Positions 1-8,423 of a stretch of DNA of 64,000 nucleotides are shown here, piece by piece. The translations under genes and the position numbers were made by a program. The notes beneath the pieces were generated by a model. That model was not told the origin of the DNA, searched no databases, and saw only the letters and a program-made list of their open reading frames with translations. Numbering within the stretch: the first letter of the stretch is position 1; each line of letters opens with the position of its first letter. The stretch is from Chloracidobacterium thermophilum B (GTDB taxonomy: Bacteria; Acidobacteriota; Blastocatellia; Chloracidobacteriales; Chloracidobacteriaceae): NCBI RefSeq assembly GCF_000226295.1, contig NC_016024.1:1843501-1907500 (forward strand). The letters run 5' to 3'.

Positions 1-1348
1 CATAGGCTTCCTGACGCATCCCCACAAGGACACAACTCAGGTTGGGCAGGCTGCGCAGGGTATTGATGGCCATCTGGCTGAGCGTTTGGCCGTCATCCGT
101 ATAGCCAGACGCGCGGAGCCGCCGCCGTATCTCATCCGACTGCGGCTGGGCCTGGGCGGCAGCAAAATGTGCGACGGAAGCCAGCGCGTCATTGGCCAGC
201 CCGATGAAACGCTCGCGCCAGCTTTGGAAAGCAGCTTTGTGACGGGAAGGTAGCTCAAGCTGTCCCAGCCACTGCTGCACCGGAGCGATGACCAGCCGGT
301 AGGCATTCTGCTCCCAGACGAGTGGTGAATCGAGGCGGGGCGCAAGCTGAAGCAGCCAGTCAGCCAACCCTTTCCCGAACATCAGAGGGAGTCCGAAATC
401 AGCCGCCAGAAGCGCCTCGTGCTCCCGAAGCGGCGACAACTGCTGGGAAAGGTCATCCAGCGACACCTGACTGCCGGGCGGGATAAAGTCCGCCAGCCGT
501 ACCAGACGTTGCCGGGCAAAGGCATTGAGCGGGCGATTGGCGAGCGTGCCCAGCCCGTGGGTAGCACAAAATTCCAGGGGCGTGAGGCCATCGTTGTTGA
601 TTTCCGTGACGGCTCCGGTTTCGAGAAGATTGAGGGGAAACTGGACAACTCTGAAGTGATGGTTGGGTGTCACTGACTCTGCCTGGGCCAGACAGCGCGC
701 GAGGCTGACATGTGTCGGGTCATCAGCCGACAGAGGAAAGTGATTCGACGAAATGCCGTAGAAGCGGATGACGCCGGCCGCAACTTGGGTTTCGAGAAAA
801 GCAAATGCTTCCCGAATCCGGCGGTAGAACGCTTCGTGATCAGCCGCCGTAATGCCACGCTTGGCGCAGGCCATCAGGAAGTATTCGGGATTGTGCAGCA
901 GCAGGACGTCGAGCGTGACAACGCCCATGCGTTCACGGCTGCGCTCGATTTGGGTGGCCAGAAATTCCGGGTGGATGCAGTGCCACAGTCCCGGGCCATA
1001 CCTGACGACTTCGGGAAAGTTGCGGCTCTGGGCCAAACGCATGTTGTCTCCCTGGATGTAACCGGCCTTGGTCACGAGAATCACCGCCGAACGGTCGGTC
1101 TCACGCAGGACACGTCCAATTGTGCGTTCGGCTCCGCCGTCCGTGTAGTTGGCACTGGTGTCAATCAGATTCCCCCCGCGCTCCAGATAGGCCCGGAGTG
1201 CGGCTTCATGGGAGGGTTCGTCTTCCTCCACGCGATAGGAGCCAAAACCCAGCGGATGGCACCACAGTCCTGTCGTTCCGAGTGGCTTGAAGCCAGGTGG
1301 CGGTGTCAAACCTGCCGGCTGGGCGTAACCTTCAATTCGGTGGGACAT
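1..1348 (-). CDS. Aldo/keto reductase family protein (3' end cut by window edge)
   Basis: The frame stays open from an ATG at 1348 to the window edge, about 449 codons, so the stop lies outside. The N-terminal half is a typical aldo/keto reductase: a LGFGSYRV-type strand, then GGNLIDTSANYTDGGAE (the barrel segment with the catalytic Asp and Tyr), and a VTKAGYIQG strand with the catalytic Lys. The segment VTLDVLLLHNPEYF matches the usual D-x-x-x-x-H strand. The distal part (LSCVLVGMRQEAYV) matches the NADPH-binding end of the family. The protein is longer than the usual ~320 residues because of extra sequence in the second half. It is a cytosolic NADPH-dependent oxidoreductase of unknown substrate. 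It lies just downstream of the pilus genes and points the same way, with about 90 bp between. Confidence 0.8.
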   Translation of the reverse strand, partial: MSHRIEGYAQPAGLTPPPGFKPLGTTGLWCHPLGFGSYRVEEDEPSHEAALRAYLERGGNLIDTSANYTDGGAERTIGRVLRETDRSAVILVTKAGYIQGDNMRLAQSRNFPEVVRYGPGLWHCIHPEFLATQIERSRERMGVVTLDVLLLHNPEYFLMACAKRGITAADHEAFYRRIREAFAFLETQVAAGVIRFYGISSNHFPLSADDPTHVSLARCLAQAESVTPNHHFRVVQFPLNLLETGAVTEINNDGLTPLEFCATHGLGTLANRPLNAFARQRLVRLADFIPPGSQVSLDDLSQQLSPLREHEALLAADFGLPLMFGKGLADWLLQLAPRLDSPLVWEQNAYRLVIAPVQQWLGQLELPSRHKAAFQSWRERFIGLANDALASVAHFAAAQAQPQSDEIRRRLRASGYTDDGQTLSQMAINTLRSLPNLSCVLVGMRQEAY

Positions 1349-1440
1349 ACCAACGCAAGCCTCTGGGCAACAAAAAAGCCTTTGCCAAGGCAAAGGCAAC
1401 AGGTGACACGAAAAAACTCCCGCCCTACCTGCCAGACGTT

Positions 1441-1812
1441 TTAGACGAACTCCTTTTCGAGGAGCAAGTGGGCTTTACGCAGCTCAAAACGCGCGCGTCC
1501 GAGATTTCCACCAGGGTTGAGAATAATGATGAGAAAGTATTCGCGCCCAATGAGGCGCACGACGAGCAGAAAATTGTCCGACATCAGGGTGAGTTCATTG
1601 AGTGCCCCAACCCCGGTGTCGGACGACATGCGCATCGTGTTGCGGAGGAGCGTGGCATGCGAGGTGGCAATCAACGCGACCCGCTCCCCCAAATCCATTT
1701 TGGATGGGACTTGCACATGTTCGATGGCCAGTCCGTCAAGTCCCATGATGGCTATGCCGATACTCCCCTCGACCCGCGCCAGAATGCCCTGGAGCAGTTC
1801 CGAAAAGGTCAC
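1441..1812 (-). CDS. Roadblock/LC7 domain protein (MglB-like)
   Basis: A 123-residue protein that is essentially one Roadblock/LC7 domain. The opening helix (FSELLQGILARVEGSIGIAI) is followed by the strand MGLDGLAIEHV, a central helix, and the closing strands ending in YFLIIILNPGGNLGRARFELR. Roadblock proteins form dimers and in bacteria often regulate small Ras-like GTPases, as MglB does for MglA in polarity and type IV pilus control. The start codon overlaps the pilQ stop by four bases (ATGA), so the two are translationally coupled at the end of the pil operon. No MglA-like GTPase is visible in the window. The domain call is firm; a role in pilus polarity is inferred from position. Confidence 0.8.
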   Translation of the reverse strand: MTFSELLQGILARVEGSIGIAIMGLDGLAIEHVQVPSKMDLGERVALIATSHATLLRNTMRMSSDTGVGALNELTLMSDNFLLVVRLIGREYFLIIILNPGGNLGRARFELRKAHLLLEKEFV

Positions 1813-4436
1813 GGTTGCCCTCCGCTGGTTGCCGGCTGGGGTGAAGCGGGTGGCTCACCGCCTGAGAGGATGTTCTCGCCACGTCCAATCCGGGGTGTGA
1901 TGAAGAACAGCAACTCACCAGTCGTACGCGACACCGCACGCCGCTTGAAGAGTTCACCCAGCAGCGGCAGGCTCGAAATGCCTGGTGTCCGAAACACGTC
2001 CGTAGTTTCAACATCATTGAGCACCCCGCCAATGATGGTCGTGCCACCATCGGGCACGAGGACCTGGGTGGTGGCAGCACGACGGCTGATGCTCGCAAGA
2101 CCGTTGATGGCCTGTCCTGGAGCATCATTCGTCACACTCACCCGTAACAGGACGTTGCCTTCGGTTGTAATCTGCGGGGTAATCTTCATACCAACATTGG
2201 CATCAATAAAGGTCACCTGCTGCGCCACACCAATACCAGCCGTGGCAACAAAGGGAATCTGGGTTCCAGAAATAATAGTCGCGTCTGCGTTATTGAGCAC
2301 CGTGACACGCGGGGCCGCTATGGATTTTGCAATTCCCTTTTGCTCGTTGGCTGTCAGGGTTGCGGCCAGCAGAGAAGTACCAATAGGTCCGGTAGTCAGT
2401 GCCAGAACCGAAGACCCACCACCGGAAATACCCGATGCCGCCACTGGCCCAATAAGTAACCCTGGTGCCAGCGAGGGGTCTGTTGTACTGCCATCGCTTG
2501 CACCGGTGTTGAGAAATGTGTTGGCTGAGGTCGAGAAGGCGGCTGCTCGCCCTTGGCGGGTTGTCGCAGCAGCAAAGAGCTGAACGCCAAGCTCACGCGC
2601 AAAGTTACGCGAAGCAAAGACGATCCGGGCTTCGATTTCAACCTGCGGCTCTGGCACGTCGAGACGCGCAATCACATCGCGTACCTGTTCAAGGTAGGAA
2701 GGAATGTCGGTGATGATGACCGTGTTCGTCCGGGGATTGATGGAAATCCGCCCGGCCGGCGAAAGTGACTGCTGAACAATAGCGACGAAACCGATTCCCC
2801 CGATCATCCCGCCTATGGGTTGCCCACTTGGGCTTTGAACTCCAACGCCGCCTGCCGCTCCTCCCTGTTGCGTGGCTGCATTTTGGTCAACACGCTCGTA
2901 CTTCAGCTTGAAGTATTCTGTTACCGTTGGTGCGCTGTAAATTTCTTGGAGACGCTGGTTACGCCGGTTTTGCTCTTCTTCCGTGATGGCAGCTACCGTA
3001 GCCACCCGAACGATCATACCTTCACGCCGGTAAGTCAGTCCGTTGGCGCGGAAGATCGATTCGAGAACCTGCGTCCAAGGAACCTGGTTGACTTTGAGTG
3101 TGACCGGCACTTTACCAACGGATTTATCCAAGACGAAATTCACGTCGTAATTATCGGATATAAACCGGAGAATGTCCGAGAGATCGACATTTGTAATGTC
3201 CAGACTCACCGGTTCGCCCTGGTAGGAAGGGTCGCCAAACTGGGCCCCACGGCTGCCCTGTGGGGTACGCCCGGCAGAGGGTGCTGGCGCATTAGCAGGG
3301 GCGCTGGAAACCGCAGCCGAAGCAGTTTTGTCTTTGGCTGCTGGCGCCGCTGCCGGAGGTGCACTGCGGGACGGCGGGACGGTCAGCGCGGCTGGCTCTG
3401 GTTTCACACTGGCTTGGCGGGCCGGCGTCACAGGCAATTCAGCAGCGGCCGGCGTTTCGGTGGCTGGTGTGTCACTGGCAGCCGGAGTAGTGGATACCTC
3501 TGGTGTGCCACTTGGTACTGTAGCCGAGGCCGAAGCCGCCGTTGCAACTGGATTGGCGACCGTCCGGGGCATCGTTGCCGGACGGTCGCCAAACTGCACA
3601 ACCAGTCCGGTTTCGGACTCAGAAACCGTGTAGGCCACGGTCTGCTTCAAGTCGAAAACCACGCGAGTGGTACGCCCATCCGGTTCTCCCACCCGCACCC
3701 GGGTCACCATCTTGTCCTGACCAGCCAGTACACGTTTTTCAACCGCAGCTACGGCATCAAAAAGGTCCACGACCAAGCGCGGTGGATTCTGAAGCAGGAA
3801 GTGGTTGTACTTGGCTTTGGCGGTCAGTCCCAACTCAGCAATCGTCATCGGCCCGGCTTCCGACAAGGTCACCGACTGGAGGAGCGTTGATTTGGCGCTG
3901 GCAGCCTTGGCTGTCCGGGCTGCGCCAGTCCTGCTGAAAACGACTGGCTGTACCGGGGATGCTGGCACAGCACCAGATGCCGAAGGTTCACCAGCCCTTG
4001 CTAAGCTCAGCGGCTCAAACTCAATGACCAGGGTTTTGGCATCGTTTCGTAGATAGGAACGCACGTGGCAGTCTTCGCGCAAAGTAATGTCCAAGCGGGC
4101 AGTAGCCTGTCCGACAAGGCCCGACCTGACAACCACGGACGCAACCAGCCCTTGCTCCGCGCGATATTCAGGCTGCAACGCCGATACGTCGGCACCGTGT
4201 AGCTCAATGGAAACCAAGTGTGGTTCTGGCTTCGATACGTTGTAATCCAGACGGGCCGTGCTCTGTAGCTGCACGCACGTCACACGCGATGCATCAGAAC
4301 GCACATCAAGCGTGGAGACGACAACGGTCTCCACTGCCGCTTCCGAGGCCCGGAGGGGCACAGCGCCACACCACCCAAATCCACAGAGCAGAAATAGTGC
4401 TGCACCAGCGCAGGAGCGTTTTGGCAGGGATTTCAT
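1809..4436 (-). CDS. pilQ: Type IV pilus secretin PilQ
   Basis: An 875-residue outer-membrane secretin through which the type IV pilus exits. I chose the ATG at 4436 because it gives a clean signal peptide (MKSLPKRSCAGAALFLLCGF) and sits behind a GGAGGA ribosome site; the frame stays open upstream to 4586. Order of parts: two AMIN-type domains that bind peptidoglycan (about residues 35-130 and 170-270), a long Ala/Pro/Thr-rich linker (about 270-390), an STN/N0 domain (VSLDITNVDLSDILRFISDN), an N1 domain, and the C-terminal secretin barrel (VLVPDGGTTIIGGVLNDVET, then LPLLGELFKRR and LLFFITPRI). It is the last pil gene of the pilM-N-O-P-Q run and overlaps the Roadblock gene by 4 bp. Confidence 0.95.
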   Translation of the reverse strand: MKSLPKRSCAGAALFLLCGFGWCGAVPLRASEAAVETVVVSTLDVRSDASRVTCVQLQSTARLDYNVSKPEPHLVSIELHGADVSALQPEYRAEQGLVASVVVRSGLVGQATARLDITLREDCHVRSYLRNDAKTLVIEFEPLSLARAGEPSASGAVPASPVQPVVFSRTGAARTAKAASAKSTLLQSVTLSEAGPMTIAELGLTAKAKYNHFLLQNPPRLVVDLFDAVAAVEKRVLAGQDKMVTRVRVGEPDGRTTRVVFDLKQTVAYTVSESETGLVVQFGDRPATMPRTVANPVATAASASATVPSGTPEVSTTPAASDTPATETPAAAELPVTPARQASVKPEPAALTVPPSRSAPPAAAPAAKDKTASAAVSSAPANAPAPSAGRTPQGSRGAQFGDPSYQGEPVSLDITNVDLSDILRFISDNYDVNFVLDKSVGKVPVTLKVNQVPWTQVLESIFRANGLTYRREGMIVRVATVAAITEEEQNRRNQRLQEIYSAPTVTEYFKLKYERVDQNAATQQGGAAGGVGVQSPSGQPIGGMIGGIGFVAIVQQSLSPAGRISINPRTNTVIITDIPSYLEQVRDVIARLDVPEPQVEIEARIVFASRNFARELGVQLFAAATTRQGRAAAFSTSANTFLNTGASDGSTTDPSLAPGLLIGPVAASGISGGGSSVLALTTGPIGTSLLAATLTANEQKGIAKSIAAPRVTVLNNADATIISGTQIPFVATAGIGVAQQVTFIDANVGMKITPQITTEGNVLLRVSVTNDAPGQAINGLASISRRAATTQVLVPDGGTTIIGGVLNDVETTDVFRTPGISSLPLLGELFKRRAVSRTTGELLFFITPRIGRGENILSGGEPPASPQPATSGGQP

Positions 4437-4640
4437 AACTCTCCTCCAATCAAAAGGTCCATCTTTTGGAATCTCAACCTGAACAAATACCTGCAGGCTC
4501 CGACTTGCAGAAACCGCAGTACATACCACGCTTTGGTCTCTGGCACTCCTCGAACCTGCCTGACCATTGACTGATCCAACCAACAAATCCAGCGAACAAG
4601 GCGTCGTCCTAACGCATCGTCTTCTTTCTGGAGGCCGGGA

Positions 4641-5330
4641 TTACGGCGTTCCCGTTGTGGATCTGGGAGCGTAATCAAGAAAACGCTGCTTGGTGACAAG
4701 CTGCCCATTGCTCCGCACAATGATCTCTGAGCAAGTGACCCGCCCTAAGACTTGCGTATCACCGACGCCAAATGACCGTGGCACACGCTGGATGTTGATG
4801 ACTGAGCCATTCCAGAACTTTGAGCCTTCACGCACAAACAGGGTCGTGTTCAACTTCTGATCCTTGAGTAAGGCTCCAAGCCCACGTTCCGTCGAGTAAA
4901 TTCCGATAACCTGCAATTCTTCCACCAGGTACTTTTCCGATTCAGCCGGTGGGGGCTGTCCCTGTTCCAAACGGCGGTCACGAATTTCACGCCATTTGGC
5001 TTCCCGTGTGGGAAAGTCAGGATAGGGAAGGTCTGTTACTGGCGGGCGGTATGGATCCCGAATCTTGCTACTGTCTTTGAATGGATCACGTCCGGTCCCG
5101 GTATAACTTGGGGATATAGTACTTGCCGGCGGGCCAGAGGATTTCCCATCCTGACTCCCTGCGCCTGTGGATGACACAGCAGATGACACTGACACACCAC
5201 CGGCTGCCTTTTGAGCAGCAGACGAAGGTGACTGACCAAGCGTCAGTCCTACAAAACCTGGCAGCACCAAGCAAACCAGGCTACTGATGGCTGCTCTGCG
5301 GCACGTGCAACAAACAGTGTGAATACCCAT
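4641..5330 (-). CDS. pilP: Type IV pilus assembly protein PilP-like
   Basis: A 229-residue exported protein in the usual pilP slot between pilO and pilQ. It has an N-terminal signal sequence (about residues 10-32), then a Ser/Gly/Pro-rich unstructured stretch, then the RDPF motif and a C-terminal beta domain (VEELQVIGIYSTERGLGALL, then LFVREGSKFWNGSVINIQRV). This is the PilP pattern that links the PilN/PilO inner-membrane pair to the secretin. PilP is normally a lipoprotein. I see Cys residues in the signal region but no convincing lipobox, so lipidation is uncertain. The Arg/Glu-rich insert around residues 105-130 is longer than in proteobacterial PilP. Family call rests on order plus the RDPF/beta-domain pattern. 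Confidence 0.8.
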   Translation of the reverse strand: MGIHTVCCTCRRAAISSLVCLVLPGFVGLTLGQSPSSAAQKAAGGVSVSSAVSSTGAGSQDGKSSGPPASTISPSYTGTGRDPFKDSSKIRDPYRPPVTDLPYPDFPTREAKWREIRDRRLEQGQPPPAESEKYLVEELQVIGIYSTERGLGALLKDQKLNTTLFVREGSKFWNGSVINIQRVPRSFGVGDTQVLGRVTCSEIIVRSNGQLVTKQRFLDYAPRSTTGTP

Positions 5331-5481
5331 AGGGCTTTCCTCAGAGGGTTTTCCTCAAGAAATATTCGACTGAACTAGCCCCAAAACCCACAAAAACCTA
5401 TCTGGTTCAGCCAGTCTTAGCGCATCCGCAGCGCGCATCCGCAGCAAACCGGAATAGCAGCTCTCATTACCTTGACTCATC

Positions 5482-6051
5482 TTACCTTGACTCATCATCA
5501 AGACTCAGGATGTCCTTCTCAGAAGCGAAGAACATCGTGATTTCATAACTCACTTCAATGGTCAGTCTGGGGGTCTGGGGGCTGGCCTGACGGATTTCGA
5601 CATCCGAAACCCGGACGATGCGTGGGAGGGCAGCAATATCGGCAAAGAGTTGACCAATCTGATCGTAGGTCGTACCAGCTTTGACACTGACAGGCTTTTC
5701 GTAATAAAAGCTCTGCTTCCGAACGGGACCAGGACGAAATTCGCGGACGATGGCAGAACGTCCCTGCGCAATTCGCTGTAACTGGGCCAAGGTTTCAGAC
5801 AGGCGCACCTCTTCAGGGATGTTCGCGCGATATGCCTGCAAGTCACGCATGTATTCTTCAGTTTTTTTCTTGTATTCGCTGAGCTGCACACGGACGTTTT
5901 CCAGCTCGCGCACTTCACTATCAAGCTTTTGTGCTTCCTTCTCATCGCGCTCAGCCTGGGTTCGCAGGTCGCTACATACCGAGATGTCAAAAGCAAAGAC
6001 TGCCACAATAACCACTACGAGGGTAACAACAACTTGTAATAAAAAAGTCAT
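5482..6051 (-). CDS. pilO: Type IV pilus inner-membrane protein PilO
   Basis: A 189-residue bitopic membrane protein. One transmembrane helix (about residues 4-22, LLQVVVTLVVVIVAVFAF) is followed by a charged coiled coil (about 28-75) and a C-terminal ferredoxin-like periplasmic domain (IGQLFADIAALPRIVRVSDV, then LTIEVSYEITMFF). This is the standard PilO layout. PilO pairs with PilN to form the alignment complex between the cytoplasmic PilM ring and the PilP/PilQ periplasmic parts. It lies 15 bp after pilN. The protein is slightly short of proteobacterial PilO, mainly because it has almost no cytoplasmic tail. Confidence 0.88.
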   Translation of the reverse strand: MTFLLQVVVTLVVVIVAVFAFDISVCSDLRTQAERDEKEAQKLDSEVRELENVRVQLSEYKKKTEEYMRDLQAYRANIPEEVRLSETLAQLQRIAQGRSAIVREFRPGPVRKQSFYYEKPVSVKAGTTYDQIGQLFADIAALPRIVRVSDVEIRQASPQTPRLTIEVSYEITMFFASEKDILSLDDESR

Positions 6052-6066
6052 GACATGAACTCCCTG

Positions 6067-6732
6067 CTACTTTACAGTCTGCGCCGCTTGGGCAGATTGG
6101 GCTGAACCTGATGGAGCTGCTGGTTGGGGTGGATTGTAGTCACAGACAATGGTGAATTTCAGCGATTGCTGCTCAGTGACATCTGGAAGGACCTGCCCTG
6201 TCTCCTGGAAGGTTGGGTTGACATTAGTAAAGAGACCGTTTGAGCGAAGTTCAAGCTGTTGCGCGAACTCAATAACAACGTCCCGGTTTTTCTTTTCGCG
6301 ATCTCTTTCAGACCGATCCACCACTCCTTCAATGGTGATTTTGCTGCCCCGCATTTCGATCCGCTCCAATCGAACACCTTCGGGAATACGTGCATTGATT
6401 TGGGACATCATCCCAACCGGGCCTCGTCGCTCAGCATCGAGTTTTCTGATGATCTCCAAACGTGCTTCCAGTAATTTCTTCTTTTTCTCGTATTCATCCC
6501 GCTCTTTCTTGACCTGCTCCAGTTCGGCTTTTTGTTTTTTGGCCTGATCCAGATGTGCTTTGGCCTCGCGAGCTTTGGCATTGCAGAGATACCAGTCAAG
6601 ACCAGCAATGACAATCACCAAGAGGAGCCCAACAAGCACCAGAGGAATTATCGCAAGACTTCGGGTTGTAGCCGGAGCAATGGTAGGTGTCGGCTCACTG
6701 ACTGCACTTGTGGCAAGATTGATTTTCGGCAT
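6067..6732 (-). CDS. pilN: Type IV pilus inner-membrane protein PilN
   Basis: A 221-residue PilN. It opens with MPKINLATS, the short cytoplasmic peptide (INL motif) that docks into PilM, then a transmembrane helix (about residues 26-47), a long Lys/Glu-rich coiled coil (about 53-95) and a periplasmic domain (INARIPEGVRLERIEMRGSK). I placed the start at the ATG at 6732; a TTG two codons upstream is the only other choice. The end is Pro/Ala/Gln-rich, beyond the usual PilN length. About 130 bp separate it from pilM, and I see no separate gene there. Confidence 0.9.
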   Translation of the reverse strand: MPKINLATSAVSEPTPTIAPATTRSLAIIPLVLVGLLLVIVIAGLDWYLCNAKAREAKAHLDQAKKQKAELEQVKKERDEYEKKKKLLEARLEIIRKLDAERRGPVGMMSQINARIPEGVRLERIEMRGSKITIEGVVDRSERDREKKNRDVVIEFAQQLELRSNGLFTNVNPTFQETGQVLPDVTEQQSLKFTIVCDYNPPQPAAPSGSAQSAQAAQTVK

Positions 6733-6861
6733 GTTCAATGTCCGTCAGTCAGCAGTAAACGACCAACTGACTCCCTTTCTATATGCAATTGCGTCACAAG
6801 GTACGAATCCAACCAGAGAAGGCAAATGCTCCCACACTTTCTATGGAAGCCGGCCATACCT

Positions 6862-7941
6862 TTACTGTCCAGGCTGGCGCGCAGCCAACCCAACAGCCAC
6901 AGCCATCGTGGGTGACATTTCACGAATATACTCTTCATCAAATTTCCCCGAATCCACCTTGATCCGGGAAGGATTGAATGCATTGAACCGCTCAACCGGA
7001 ATTCCAAATCGTTCCGAAAAGGCAGAAGTCAAGCCAGATATTTTTGAACTCCCTCCAGCAACCAGCACGCGGTCTATGGGGGCCACATCCGACGAACTCG
7101 TGGCACGCCAGAAATCCATTGTTTTCTGAACTTCCATGGCGAGGATGTCCGTCACCGAATCAATCAGTGACTGCGCATCGCTCGGCTGCAAACCATTGTC
7201 TGTTGGAACCCCCCGTTTCAGGGCTTCGGCCTGCTCAAAGGTTAGTCCCAGCTCTTTTTGCAGCAGGTCGGTATATTGGTTACCACCAGCCGAAATATCA
7301 CGGGTGAAGACTGAGTTCGATCCGCGGACGATATTGATGCTCGTCACAGCTGCACCTATGTCGAGCAATGCCACAGTCGCTGTCGGCATTGGTTGGTAGT
7401 TGACTTCGTAGGCGTTTTGCAGGGCAAAAGCATCCACGTCAATAACGACTGGATTTCTCCCCGCCTGGGAAATGACGGTTGTGTACTGGGCAATCTTGTC
7501 ACGCTTACAGGCCACCAGAAGAACCTGCATGACACCACTCGCCGGATCGCGGCCGACGACAGAGTAATCCAAGTTGACATCCGTAATGTCAAATGGGATG
7601 TGCTGGTCGGCTTCCCACTGAATCCGTTCAGCCAGCTCATCATCGGTCATGTAAGCAACTTCAATCTTCTTGATAATAACTGAGTGCCCTGAAACTGATG
7701 TATGGACATCTTTGGTTTTGATTTTGTGCTCACCAAGAAGGCGGCCGATAGCATCGCTGACGTGATTCAGGTCAATGATATGGCCATCCACAATAGCGTC
7801 GGGAACAAGATTGGCATGACCAATGTTCAGAAGCTTATAAGTACCGTTTTTGACCGGTTGGAGTTCCACCACTTTGATGGCACTGGAGCCAATGTCAATA
7901 CCAACCGTGGTCTTGGCACTACCGAAACCCAGCAGGCCCAT
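6862..7941 (-). CDS. pilM: Type IV pilus assembly ATPase-fold protein PilM
   Basis: A 359-residue actin-fold (FtsA-like) cytoplasmic protein that binds ATP and the PilN N-terminus. It opens MGLLGFGSAKTTVGIDIGSS with the phosphate-1 loop, has the SHS2-type insert (DDELAERIQWEADQHIPFDI), the phosphate-2 loop (ALLDIGAAVTSINIV) and the adenosine loop (RVLVAGGSSKISGLTSAF). The start at 7941 is favoured by TGGAGG 13 bases upstream; an in-frame ATG at 7992 would add 17 residues without homology. It is the first gene of the pilM-N-O-P-Q-Roadblock operon, so the operon promoter should lie within 7942-8423. Confidence 0.92.
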   Translation of the reverse strand: MGLLGFGSAKTTVGIDIGSSAIKVVELQPVKNGTYKLLNIGHANLVPDAIVDGHIIDLNHVSDAIGRLLGEHKIKTKDVHTSVSGHSVIIKKIEVAYMTDDELAERIQWEADQHIPFDITDVNLDYSVVGRDPASGVMQVLLVACKRDKIAQYTTVISQAGRNPVVIDVDAFALQNAYEVNYQPMPTATVALLDIGAAVTSINIVRGSNSVFTRDISAGGNQYTDLLQKELGLTFEQAEALKRGVPTDNGLQPSDAQSLIDSVTDILAMEVQKTMDFWRATSSSDVAPIDRVLVAGGSSKISGLTSAFSERFGIPVERFNAFNPSRIKVDSGKFDEEYIREMSPTMAVAVGLAARQPGQ

Positions 7942-8423
7942 AGCGAAGCTACTGCCTCCATTTCTCACAGGAGTGGGGTATGTACAGAGCAAGCCTGGGT
8001 AAAAACAGAAACCTGCATGTCAGCAACCAGAGGCCAGAACGCCTGCCAACGGATTGGGCACGAAGCCCAACCGAGGCTGAATGAATCTCCTCGCACTATC
8101 GCGCCATGCATTCCACGCACTCGTCATTCGTAAAGAAAACGTTAACCTGGCTCTAGTGAAAGAGCACGCCACGCAGTGCAAGCAATATGACCCTGGAGCC
8201 AATGAGAGTACGCCCTGTGACGACAACTGCCCTGTTCTTTTGCGTACCGTATGGTTATCACCACGCTCCCGGCACGTCAACCTCTTTTTGAGAAAGGTGT
8301 ACGTGAAGACAATACAAGGTGCTGCACTTTCAACCAATTGGTGACGGGCCCCGGCCGGCCTCCCCCGCGCCGTGCCCAGGCGGTTCATTGCACCCACGCC
8401 CGAAACGCACTAGAGTCGCGGGC
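7942..8423. other. Divergent intergenic region between pilM and the anchored-protein gene
   Basis: About 480 bases without a convincing gene. It must carry promoters for the pil operon (minus) and for the 8424 gene (plus). Short open frames cross it on both strands, but none has a family signature or a good ribosome site. I could not identify a clear -35/-10 pair or a tRNA. Confidence 0.5.

Noticed and set aside
1297-2583. Long plus-strand open frame opposite pilQ and the Roadblock gene
   Set aside because: It is antisense to a well-supported secretin, has no family motif, and long shadow frames are expected at this GC content.
7942-8423. tRNA or small protein gene in the divergent gap
   Set aside because: No cloverleaf with a GTTCRA-type T-loop was seen and the open frames (for example 8020-8397 minus) lack support.
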